The notes under the pieces: model-generated
The model's input: only the letters and a program-made list of their open reading frames with translations
What the model was told of the DNA's origin: nothing
Databases searched by the model: none
Assembly (NCBI RefSeq): GCF_000308515.1
Contig: NZ_BAFV01000115.1
Coordinates: 1 to 48,089, forward strand
Direction of reading: 5' to 3'
DNA length: 48,089 nucleotides
DNA from: Nocardia carnea NBRC 14403
Lineage (GTDB): Bacteria; Actinomycetota; Actinomycetes; Mycobacteriales; Mycobacteriaceae
Part shown: positions 41,322 to 48,089 of the stretch, in pieces
Layout of the letters: each line of letters opens with the position of its first letter
Position numbering within the stretch: position 1 is the first letter of the stretch
Translations under genes and position numbers: made by a program

Positions 41322-42614
41322 TTATGGAAGGAAGGCCGGCTTCGTCGAGATTTCGGCCGGGTTCAGGACCGCGGGGCCGAGCAGGTGTGTGGCCTGTAGC
41401 GCCAGTCTCAGGTGCAGGTCCGCGTCGTGCCCGTCATCCGGTGAACCGATCAGGTTCAGGGCCTGCCGGACGCGGTACTGCACGGTGTTGCGATGGATCG
41501 TGAGCTCCTGCGCGGTCGTTGCGTAGCTGTTGTTGCGGGCGAGGAAAACGCGCAGAGTCTCGCGCAGCCACTGATTGCGCTCGTTGTCCGTTGCGAGGGC
41601 GCCGAGCTGGTCGGTGACGAATTCGCGTAGCGTCCCGAGATCGCCGGCCAGCAATGCTGTGGCGGCCACATCGGTGTACGAGATCACCCGGTCGCGGCCG
41701 GGATCGCCGAGCAGGGCGATCTGCCGGGCCCTCCCGGCTTGACCGGCCGTCAGCCGGAATCCGGTGACCCCGGTGGCGCAGCGACCGAACGCCACCCGTA
41801 CCGGCAGTCCGCGCGCAGCCAGCGCGCGGTCGATCGCGCGGGCATCGACGATGGTGTCGCGGGGGACCGAGAACCACAATCGGGCCTCGTGCTCGTCCAC
41901 CGGGATCAGGAGGGTGGGACTGACCTGCCCGAACAGACCTGTCAGTGCCGTGCGGAGTTGATCGAGCAGTTCCGCCGCCGTGGTGGAGCCGATGTGCGGG
42001 TCGGTCCACGCGGTGGCCGCGAGATGGTGGCCCGTGAGGGGATACTGCAGGGCCTTTTCCGCGTCTCCGATATCGATGGCGGAGCCGTCGAGGAGCCGGG
42101 TCACCCAGCGCTGCCGCAATCCGCCCCGGCTGCCGACCCAGCGCTCGTGTTCCTGTTCATGGGCAATTCCGACCTGCTCGCTGACCTGGTCGATATAGGT
42201 CGAAGTGCGGTGGACGATGCGCATGATCACTGCGGGAGTGTCCGTGCTGCCCAGTTCGACTGCGTACCGCATGGCGACGTCGAGAAATCCGGCTTGTCCG
42301 ATCCGGTACGCGCGGATCAGGGCGGAGGCAGGGATATCGTTGCGGGCCAGCGCGCGGGCGTAGGTGAGCGCCTGTTCCGGGGCGCGGACCTCCTGCTCGT
42401 CTCCTCCGCTCCGCAGAAATTCCAGGGCCGCGGTGAGGTTTTCGTTGGTCCCGGCCTCCATGAGTTCGCGTAGCCGGGCATCTGTGCCCAGCGTCGGAAC
42501 TCGGGTCCGGATTTCCGCCGACAGGTGCCGGATGAACTCCTCGCGTTGCCCGAGTATCGCCTGTGCGACCTGCTCTATGACGCTGTCGACATCGCGTCCG
42601 CCACACTCTTTCAC
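41322..42614 (-). CDS. PucR-family transcriptional regulator
   Basis: About 430 residues from GTG 42614 (the longer frame to 42782 lacks support). The C-terminal helix-turn-helix is FLARNNSYATTAQELTIHRN followed by TVQYRVRQAL, the PucR signature. The middle is a GGDEF-like fold (LLIPVDEHEARLWFSVP) and the N-terminus a helical sensor. Related regulators control purine, amino-acid or lactone catabolism. It lies upstream of and parallel to the hydrolase gene, whose promoter (41098-41321) it may control. Confidence 0.87.
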   Translation of the reverse strand: MKECGGRDVDSVIEQVAQAILGQREEFIRHLSAEIRTRVPTLGTDARLRELMEAGTNENLTAALEFLRSGGDEQEVRAPEQALTYARALARNDIPASALIRAYRIGQAGFLDVAMRYAVELGSTDTPAVIMRIVHRTSTYIDQVSEQVGIAHEQEHERWVGSRGGLRQRWVTRLLDGSAIDIGDAEKALQYPLTGHHLAATAWTDPHIGSTTAAELLDQLRTALTGLFGQVSPTLLIPVDEHEARLWFSVPRDTIVDARAIDRALAARGLPVRVAFGRCATGVTGFRLTAGQAGRARQIALLGDPGRDRVISYTDVAATALLAGDLGTLREFVTDQLGALATDNERNQWLRETLRVFLARNNSYATTAQELTIHRNTVQYRVRQALNLIGSPDDGHDADLHLRLALQATHLLGPAVLNPAEISTKPAFLP

Positions 42615-42909
42615 GGATTCATGATCCCGCTCGAGGGCCGGATGAGCATTGTTACGACAAATTCGGGGTTGTCGTGGGGCAGAGGTTGTCAAGCGCCCGA
42701 GCCGAGGCTTCTGCTGCCGTTCCTGCCGCCGAACAATGCCATACAGCAGCGACAAGTTCGATTTGCCGGGGCGGGTGCGCAATCATATGGGTGTGACCTC
42801 GACGACTCCATCCGGGCCAGGCACTCATGAGGGTAATCGGATCAAAGTCTAACCTCAATTTTTCGTGACCTGGGCCGGTGGGCCCGGGTGGCGGTTGGGG
42901 TGGTTGTTT

Positions 42910-42943
42910 CGCTGTTCGGGCAGCGGTAGCTGCCCGAACAGCG
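42910..42943. repeat. Perfect 15-base palindrome beside the IS transposase end
   Basis: CGCTGTTCGGGCAGC (42910-42924), loop GGTA, GCTGCCCGAACAGCG (42929-42943). It is downstream of the transposase stop and can act as a terminator, or be an IS-end structure. The remaining 42615-43014 gap shows nothing else. Confidence 0.75.
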
Positions 42944-43014
42944 GGGTGGGCTGCCGGGTTCCACGGGCCTGGATGGTGTGTCTTTCTGATTCGCGGGGAC
43001 GGTTCCGGGGTCGG

Positions 43015-44385
43015 TCAGGGGGCTGCGAGGCGGGTGAAAGCCGTGAGTGCGAGACTGGTCCACGGGTGGTGAGCTGATAGGCGAAGGCGGATCCGTCGGG
43101 CGTGGCGTGCGATCCGGGCAGCGATCGAGAACAGGCGTAGCCGTAGGGTTTTCGGTTCCCAGCGGGGTGACCGGTGGCCGTGCAGGGCCAGTGTTTGCAT
43201 CCAGGCGGTCAGGTCGAGTGCGAGCGCGACGATCGCTATCCAGATGCGGTTGGCGGCGAAGCTGTGGAACGGGAGGTTGCGGGCGCCGGTGTCTTTCGCG
43301 GTGCGGATGCGGTCTTCGCAGCGTGCGCGGCGGCGGTGCCGCAACTCCAGCTCCGGGAGGTGCCCGCCACCGGTGTTGGTGACGAAGGCGGTCAACCGGA
43401 GCCCGTCGTGGTCGGTGAACCGTAACTGGGCACCGGGATGCGGTCGTTCCTTACGCACGACCAGCCGCATCCCTGGTGGCCAGCCCGCCAGATCGACCCG
43501 GTCGGTGATCTCGGTGACCCACGCACCGGGCCGGGTCTGCCCGTCGGCGTCCAGAGCGGGGAGCCAGTCGCTGTCGCCGAGGCTGTCGAGGGCGGCGACG
43601 ATCGGTTCGGTGAGACCGAAACCCGTCGAGTACTGCAGGCCGCCGCGGTGGCAGTAGTCGAGGAATTCGTGGGTGCCGCCACCGGAATCGGTGCGGACCA
43701 GCACTTTCCGGCCCACCCGCCAAGTCCGGGCGCCCGGCAGTTGCGCCAGGGCATCGGCCAGGAGCTGCTTGTGGTCGTGGGCGGTGTTCGCCCCGGCATT
43801 CCCGGGACGCAACAAGACCGCGGCGGGTTCTCCGGTGCCGGTCTCTCCGTGGTCGATGAACGCCCACAGTGGGTGGAACCCGTATCCTCGTTTGAACGTC
43901 GGCGCTGCTCGTTGTTTCTCCGAATGCGCATCGATCAGGGTGGCATCGAGATCGATGATCAACGGTGAACCCGCGTCGATGCCGTGGTCAGGGGCCGCTG
44001 CGCCCGCGGATTTCCACGCCCGGGCTCGCGCCCGCGCGCGAGCAGTCCCGATCGCTGCCAATGCTTTCCGCTCCTGGGCGGCCAGTGCTGTGATCAGCCG
44101 TGACACCGTCGGGTCCGAGGCCACCGCGCCGAACACATCCGGTTCGGCGCGCAGCACCGCCAGATCCGAGGCACAGTCCCCGCCCAGGGCGAGCATCACC
44201 GCCAGATCGGCCACCACCTTGCCCGGATCATGCACCGCTCCCGGCCGGCGCCATCGCGCCAGCCCCTCCGACAAACCTCTGGCCAGACCGGTTTTCTCCA
44301 CCGTCCGCAACAACAACCCCGCCCCGGCCTGCGACACGACCGGCGACCCACCGGCCTCGATTTTCACCGACGGATACCACGACAT
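43015..44385 (-). CDS. IS1380-family transposase
   Basis: A 456-residue DDE transposase from ATG 44385 (MSWYPSVKIEAGG). Landmarks: DPTVSRLITAL near the N-terminus, IIDLDATLIDAHSEKQ as first Asp, RKVLVRTDSGGGTHEFLDYC as second, and RARCEDRIRTAKDTGARNLP as the Glu site, in the order of the IS1380 group. All appear intact, so it may be active. Confidence 0.9.
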   Translation of the reverse strand: MSWYPSVKIEAGGSPVVSQAGAGLLLRTVEKTGLARGLSEGLARWRRPGAVHDPGKVVADLAVMLALGGDCASDLAVLRAEPDVFGAVASDPTVSRLITALAAQERKALAAIGTARARARARAWKSAGAAAPDHGIDAGSPLIIDLDATLIDAHSEKQRAAPTFKRGYGFHPLWAFIDHGETGTGEPAAVLLRPGNAGANTAHDHKQLLADALAQLPGARTWRVGRKVLVRTDSGGGTHEFLDYCHRGGLQYSTGFGLTEPIVAALDSLGDSDWLPALDADGQTRPGAWVTEITDRVDLAGWPPGMRLVVRKERPHPGAQLRFTDHDGLRLTAFVTNTGGGHLPELELRHRRRARCEDRIRTAKDTGARNLPFHSFAANRIWIAIVALALDLTAWMQTLALHGHRSPRWEPKTLRLRLFSIAARIARHARRIRLRLSAHHPWTSLALTAFTRLAAP

Positions 44386-44398
44386 ACACTGCCTCACC

Positions 44399-44501
44399 GA
44401 AAGGGTGCTCCCACAACCTCGAACTTCGATCCTCAACACATCGAATTATCGCAGGTCAGAGCACCCTTTCGCCAATTCCGGCACTACGTGCCGGAATTGG
44501 C
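44399..44501. repeat. Two nested inverted repeats upstream of the transposase
   Basis: First: GAAAGGGTGCTC (44399-44410) and GAGCACCCTTTC (44459-44470), twelve bases, perfect. Second: GCCAATTCCGGCAC (44471-44484), loop TAC, GTGCCGGAATTGGC (44488-44501), fourteen bases, perfect. The second adjoins the first directly. They may mark the IS end and its target. Confidence 0.75.
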
Positions 44502-44504
44502 ACG

Positions 44505-44832
44505 GGGGATTGAGGCTAAAGCCGGCCAGTGCTTCCGGGACCTGGGTGAGAACGATCGTGCCGCCGTGCTGGCACGGCGATCTCTCGATATGAGTGACGG
44601 GTACCAGCGGGGAAAGGTGTTCAACCTGTGCCTGCTCCCGTCGAGCCTCATACCCGAGGATCCGCACGAAGCTGTTCGGATTGGTACCCAGGCGCTCGAA
44701 CTGTCCGGAACTGTGGAGTCCCGCCGAACCCGCGCCTACCTCCGAGACGTGTGGGCACGACTCGCTTCCTACCGCGATATTCCGGTGGTCGAGGAGTTCC
44801 GTGATCGAGGGGCGAATGTCAGATCAGTGTGA
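44505..44832 (+). pseudogene. 3' remnant of an XRE-TPR regulator
   Basis: The frame GIEAKAGQCFRDLGENDRAA, VLARRSLDMSDGYQRGKVFN and AYLRDVWARLASYRDIPVVE is the last TPR repeats and C-terminus of an XRE-TPR regulator. The 5' part, including DNA-binding domain, is absent, replaced by the IS. It ends overlapping the NUDIX gene by 14 bases. Confidence 0.78.
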
Positions 44833-45352
44833 GTGCCCGATACACGCCGACTACGGTCGCTGCGCCGACGATTTCTCCGCGAGAGATCATCTCTACCGCC
44901 TCGTCGAGTGGTATCCATCCGATCGTCTCGGCCTCGTTGATGTCCGGCAGGGTCTCGGTGAGCTCCGCCCCGCGGGCCAAGTAGATCTCCTGGGGATGGT
45001 CCAAGGTTCCGACCGCAGGCTGATAGGTCACGAGGTGTTCCATGGTGAGCGGACGCCAGCCGGTCTCCTCTTCGACCTCACGGGCCGCCGCGGCGGCAAC
45101 GTCTTCGGCGTGATCGACATACCCTCCCGGCAGCTCCCATCCCCACTGGTCGATGATCCACCGGTGCCGGTACATCAGCAGAACCTCGCGGTTGGCGTTG
45201 AGCACCAGTGCCATTGCACACCGAGGCATACGGGCGACGTATTGGGTGAACTCCACTCCGTCCGGGAGACGGATGTCTGCTGTCGACAGCCGAATGTGCC
45301 GGTTTTCGTCGACCAGCCGTTCACCGAGGATCGTCCACTGGGTATCGCTCAC
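44819..45352 (-). CDS. NUDIX hydrolase (ADP-ribose pyrophosphatase type)
   Basis: A 177-residue enzyme from GTG 45352 (SDTQWTILGERLVDENRHIR); the ATG at 45478 gives a longer, less natural N-terminus. NUDIX box: GGYVDHAEDVAAAAAREVEE then ETGW, complete. Surrounding LMYRHRWIIDQWGWELPGG and a downstream proline-type loop resemble ADP-sugar pyrophosphatases. Divergent from the SLOG-like gene over 278 bases. The C-terminal 25 residues are repeated as a remnant at 7119-7310. Confidence 0.85.
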   Translation of the reverse strand: MSDTQWTILGERLVDENRHIRLSTADIRLPDGVEFTQYVARMPRCAMALVLNANREVLLMYRHRWIIDQWGWELPGGYVDHAEDVAAAAAREVEEETGWRPLTMEHLVTYQPAVGTLDHPQEIYLARGAELTETLPDINEAETIGWIPLDEAVEMISRGEIVGAATVVGVYRALTLI

Positions 45353-45499
45353 CTTCTCGACGGTAGCGGAACCGGTCCGGAAGCGTATGTGCACCGATAC
45401 CGTCACAATAATCGCAGGTCGCGCCTGGTTCGTCAGGCCAATTGCCGGGTTGAGAGTCAGGTCTGCCAGGTTGGGCATGATGCGTTGGACTTCGTTGCA

Positions 45500-45646
45500 A
45501 TGACCCGGTGGGAGCGGGTTCGGGTCAAGGTCGGCAAGCTTTACAAACGAATAGTTCGGGCGAAAGTAAATGTCGCGGTTGCTGAGCTGCGCGACTGGAT
45601 ACGCCCGCTGGTGAATGCACAGGAGCGAAAATGCGGGTCGCAGTGA
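45500..45646 (+). CDS. Possible 48-residue basic protein
   Basis: MTRWERVRVKVGKLYKRIVR and 28 more residues, basic and helical, ending over the start of the SLOG-like gene (16-base overlap). The composition looks natural, but no ribosome site is visible. Could be a leader peptide or chance. Confidence 0.35.
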   Translation: MTRWERVRVKVGKLYKRIVRAKVNVAVAELRDWIRPLVNAQERKCGSQ

Positions 45647-46101
45647 CCGGGCACATGAACATCACCGAGGAAACCGCGGTGCTGGTGCGTGAAGAGATCG
45701 CTCGTCGCCTTGCCGAGGTTCCCGATTTGGTGGGCGTGAGCTGTATCGCGCGGGGAACCGATTCGGTGTTCGCGCAAGCGGTGCTCGAGGCCGGTGGTCG
45801 GCTCGAGGTGGTCGTGCCCTCTCGGAATTACCGCGAAGCCAAGGTGAAGCCTGATCACGCACCGGTGTTCGATGAGCTGGTGGCGCGTGCGGCCGAGGTT
45901 CGGGTGATGGATTTCGAGGAGGCCGGTCGGGACGCGTATGAGGCGGCGAACAAGGTGCTGCTCGGATCGGCTGATCGGCTGGTTGCGGTGTGGGATGGGG
46001 AGGGTGGTGAGGCCGGCGGCACTGGCAGCGTGGTGAAGTGGGCGCGGGAGCGGGGGATCGCTGTGGACGTGGTGTGGCCTGCAGGTGCCGCCCGCGCTTG
46101 A
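45631..46101 (+). CDS. SLOG/LOG-like nucleotide-binding protein
   Basis: A 156-residue Rossmann-like protein. MRVAVTGHMNITEETAVLVR, VGVSCIARGTDSVFAQAVLE, LEVVVPSRNYREAKVKPDHA and LLGSADRLVAVWDGEGG give the strand-helix order of SLOG-superfamily proteins (DprA/LOG/YspA relatives). These bind nucleotide-like ligands, and some serve as sensors in bacterial conflict systems. CACAGGAGCG precedes the ATG. A fragment of a close relative is at 27103-27258. Runs just ahead of argS. Confidence 0.75.
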   Translation: MRVAVTGHMNITEETAVLVREEIARRLAEVPDLVGVSCIARGTDSVFAQAVLEAGGRLEVVVPSRNYREAKVKPDHAPVFDELVARAAEVRVMDFEEAGRDAYEAANKVLLGSADRLVAVWDGEGGEAGGTGSVVKWARERGIAVDVVWPAGAARA

Positions 46102-46220
46102 CGCGGTACCAGACCCCCGGTTGCCGCGTTTCGGCCCACGGCTTGAGCTCCAGTGAAGTCATGCTTGCCCGGGGCCCTGAGATACTCGGTGCCTACCGTC
46201 GTTCAGGAAAGGAATTCCAG

Positions 46221-47993
46221 GTGAGTCCTGCCGGTGTTGTGCCGTTGCTCGGATCTGTCGCTGCCGCTGTGTCGGAGGCGATCGGCCGAGTCCGACCCGA
46301 TCTGGCAGGAGCCGACCCCATCGTGCGACGATCCGATCGCGCCGACTTCCAATCGAACGCCGCCCTGCCCCTGGCCAAGAAATCCGGAGCGAAACCCGCT
46401 GAACTGGCAGAGTCGCTGGTGTGGGATCTCGATGCCGCGGGCCTCGAGGTCGTCGAGTCTGTGACTCTGTCGGGTCCGGGATTCCTCAACATCGTCGTCA
46501 CCGATGCCGCGATCTGGTCGCAGGTCTCTGCCCGGCTGGCCGATGACCGTCTGGGTGTCGCCGCCGACGCGGCCGGGCAGCGGGTGGTGATCGACTATTC
46601 GGGCCCGAACGTGGCCAAGGAGATGCATGTCGGGCATCTGCGCACCACGATCATCGGTGACAGCCTCGCCCGCGTCCTCGACTTCCTCGGTGCGGATGTG
46701 ATCCGCGCGAACCATCTGGGCGACTGGGGAACCCAGTTCGGCATGCTCATCCAATACATAGACGAGCACCCTGAAACCCCTTGGCATCAGGATGAACTCA
46801 CCGACCGACAGGCCAGCGCAGTATCGGCCTTGGACATGCTCTACAAGGCCGCGCGAACTCGATTCGACGCCGATCAGGAGTTCGCCGACCGGGCCCGGCG
46901 ACGCGTAGTCGCTCTGCAAACCGGCGACGAGTCCACAGTGGCCCGGTGGAAGGAGATCGTCGCCGAATCGGAGAAGGCGTTCGCCGCGATCTACGACCGC
47001 CTGGGGGTGCTGCTCACCTCCGGCGACTATGTCGGGGAGTCCTTCTACAACCCGATGCTGGCCGACACAGTCACCGAGCTTCTCGACAAGACCGTCGCTA
47101 TAGACAGTGACGGTGCGATCGTGGTGGCCTCGCAGGACGTCACCGGCCCCGACGACACCCCCGCGGTGCTGATGGTCCGCAAGAGCGACGGCGGTTACGG
47201 CTACGACAGCACCGATCTGGCCACCATCCGCTACCGCATCACCAGCTTGCACGCAGACCGGCTGCTGTATGTCACGGATTCCCGTCAGGCCTTGCACTTT
47301 CAGCTCGTTTTCGAAGCCGCCCGCCGCGCCGGCTGGCTCACCGACGCGGTCACCGTCGACCATGTCGCCTACGGCACCGTCCTCGGTCCCGACGGCAAAC
47401 CCTTCAAAACCCGCGCAGGTGGCACCGTCCGCCTGATGGACCTGCTCGACGACGCCGTCACCGCCGCCCGCACCGTGGTCACCGAGAAGAACCCCGACCT
47501 GCCCGCCGCCGAACTCGACGCCATCGCCGAACAGGCCGGGATCGGCGCGGTGAAATACGCCGACCTGTCCACCAGCCGGATCAAGGACTACACCTTCGAT
47601 CCCGCCCGCATGACCGCGTTCACCGGCAACACCGGCGTCTACCTGCAATACGCCCACGCGCGAATCTGCTCGATTCTGCGCAAAGCCGAAGACCTCGACG
47701 GTATTTCGGTGGACCCGAGCATCACCCTCGGGCCCGCTGAACGGGAACTCGGTCTCACCCTGGATGGGTACGGAACGGTCATCGACGAGGTAGCCACCAC
47801 GCTCGAACCCCATCGTCTGGCCGGCTACCTCTACGAACTCGCCCGCGCATTCACCGCCTTCTACGACACCTGCCCGGTCCTCACCGCCCCCGAACCCGTC
47901 CGCGGCAACCGTCTCGCCCTGTCCCAGCTGACCGCCCGAACTCTCGGCCACGGCCTCGGACTACTGGGAATCGCCGCGCCGGAGCGGCTCTGA
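46221..47993 (+). CDS. argS: Arginyl-tRNA synthetase
   Basis: A 590-residue class I synthetase that charges tRNA(Arg). N-terminal add-1 domain (1-110), HIGH motif as HVGH (136-139) in GPNVAKEMHVGHLRTTIIGD, the GPDGKPFKTRAGG segment in the KMSKS place, and a DALR anticodon domain at the end (GVYLQYAHARICSILRKAED). GTG start with GGAAAGGA upstream. No lysA or thrA follows within the window, as is common for the housekeeping argS of mycobacteria, so this may be a second copy (inference). Frame is intact. Fragment of a relative at 22222. Confidence 0.92.
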   Translation: MSPAGVVPLLGSVAAAVSEAIGRVRPDLAGADPIVRRSDRADFQSNAALPLAKKSGAKPAELAESLVWDLDAAGLEVVESVTLSGPGFLNIVVTDAAIWSQVSARLADDRLGVAADAAGQRVVIDYSGPNVAKEMHVGHLRTTIIGDSLARVLDFLGADVIRANHLGDWGTQFGMLIQYIDEHPETPWHQDELTDRQASAVSALDMLYKAARTRFDADQEFADRARRRVVALQTGDESTVARWKEIVAESEKAFAAIYDRLGVLLTSGDYVGESFYNPMLADTVTELLDKTVAIDSDGAIVVASQDVTGPDDTPAVLMVRKSDGGYGYDSTDLATIRYRITSLHADRLLYVTDSRQALHFQLVFEAARRAGWLTDAVTVDHVAYGTVLGPDGKPFKTRAGGTVRLMDLLDDAVTAARTVVTEKNPDLPAAELDAIAEQAGIGAVKYADLSTSRIKDYTFDPARMTAFTGNTGVYLQYAHARICSILRKAEDLDGISVDPSITLGPAERELGLTLDGYGTVIDEVATTLEPHRLAGYLYELARAFTAFYDTCPVLTAPEPVRGNRLALSQLTARTLGHGLGLLGIAAPERL

Positions 47994-48089
47994 CCAGGAG
48001 CAAGCGGGAAAGGCATGTCGGCCGACGGTTGTGAAGCTGCGTTGACCATCTTGTCGAGGTCCCCTTATCAGGCTGTGCTTGCGCGCGAG
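47994..48089. other. Right edge, no gene assigned
   Basis: Ninety-six bases after argS. GAAAGG before a GTC/ATG region near 48014 may start another gene (ATGTCGGCCGACGG...), but it is cut by the window or stops early. Confidence 0.3.

Larger units (their letters stand above)
42866..44458. mobile_element. IS1380-type insertion sequence
   Basis: A single transposase gene on the minus strand with a possible terminal inverted repeat TGACCTG (42866-42872) and CAGGTCA (44452-44458). No matching target duplication was found, so the ends are tentative. It cuts into the XRE-TPR regulator whose 3' part begins near 44505. Confidence 0.65.

Noticed and set aside
46203..47951. 582-residue open frame opposite argS
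   Set aside because: Shadow of argS; no natural domain.
1..48089. tRNA, rRNA and CRISPR genes
   Set aside because: None recognised while reading both strands; no scan could be run.

Overview
This is GC-rich chromosomal DNA from a mycolata-type actinomycete. Nocardia is the best guess, inferred from the base composition, from a GyrB paralogue very close to mycobacterial/nocardial GyrB, and from families such as PucR regulators, XRE-TPR regulators, SulP transporters and short secreted proteins. No rRNA, tRNA or CRISPR array was seen.

Left part (0.35-7.1 kb), ordinary accessory genes: a class A beta-lactamase-like lipoprotein, an ArsR-like regulator, an alpha/beta hydrolase, a GFA-family protein, a divergent VOC-protein/WYL-regulator pair, an AAC(3)-type acetyltransferase and a small secreted protein. 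The 3' end of the GFA gene is present twice and brackets the VOC/WYL pair. A graveyard follows at 7.1-8.4 kb: a NUDIX tail with a 1-base frameshift, a truncated VOC gene, a possible HAD fragment and a piece of an XRE-TPR regulator.

8.4-20.0 kb is the most coherent block, a sulfur-ester scavenging island. It holds a formylglycine-generating enzyme (FGE), a second gyrB coupled to it by a GTGA overlap, a GntR/HutC regulator, a type I sulfatase with the CTPTR site that FGE modifies, a SulP transporter, two DUF202 membrane proteins, and an SsuABC/TauABC-like importer whose binding protein carries a C-terminal NosL-like extension. A 9-base motif, GGCGTAACA, lies upstream of three of its transcription units and was not noticed elsewhere. 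Strong hairpins end several units.

20-34 kb is a mosaic of small-molecule or conflict-type genes and debris. It contains an XRE/ImmA pair, two copies of a micro-operon of three very small overlapping genes, a type VII secretion-like effector locus split by a C7 run, a DUF2628 membrane protein, and fragments of argS, of a SLOG-like gene and of a tail gene. At 28.8-33.7 kb an extended version of the micro-operon (with CYTH and TPR genes) is divergent from an XRE regulator followed by a NUDIX hydrolase, with a convergent HD gene. This is the best candidate for an undescribed system, although three of its genes look frameshifted.

34-48 kb: an inactivated IS3 element, remnants of a LuxR and another regulator, a broken membrane protein, a DUF3048 lipoprotein, a small secreted protein, a cytochrome P450 lacking ExxR, a phosphotriesterase-like hydrolase, a PucR regulator, an IS1380 transposase, an XRE-TPR remnant, a NUDIX hydrolase, a SLOG-like protein and a complete argS. 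Fragments related to these last four also occur at 7-8, 22 and 27 kb, so this neighbourhood has been copied and broken repeatedly.
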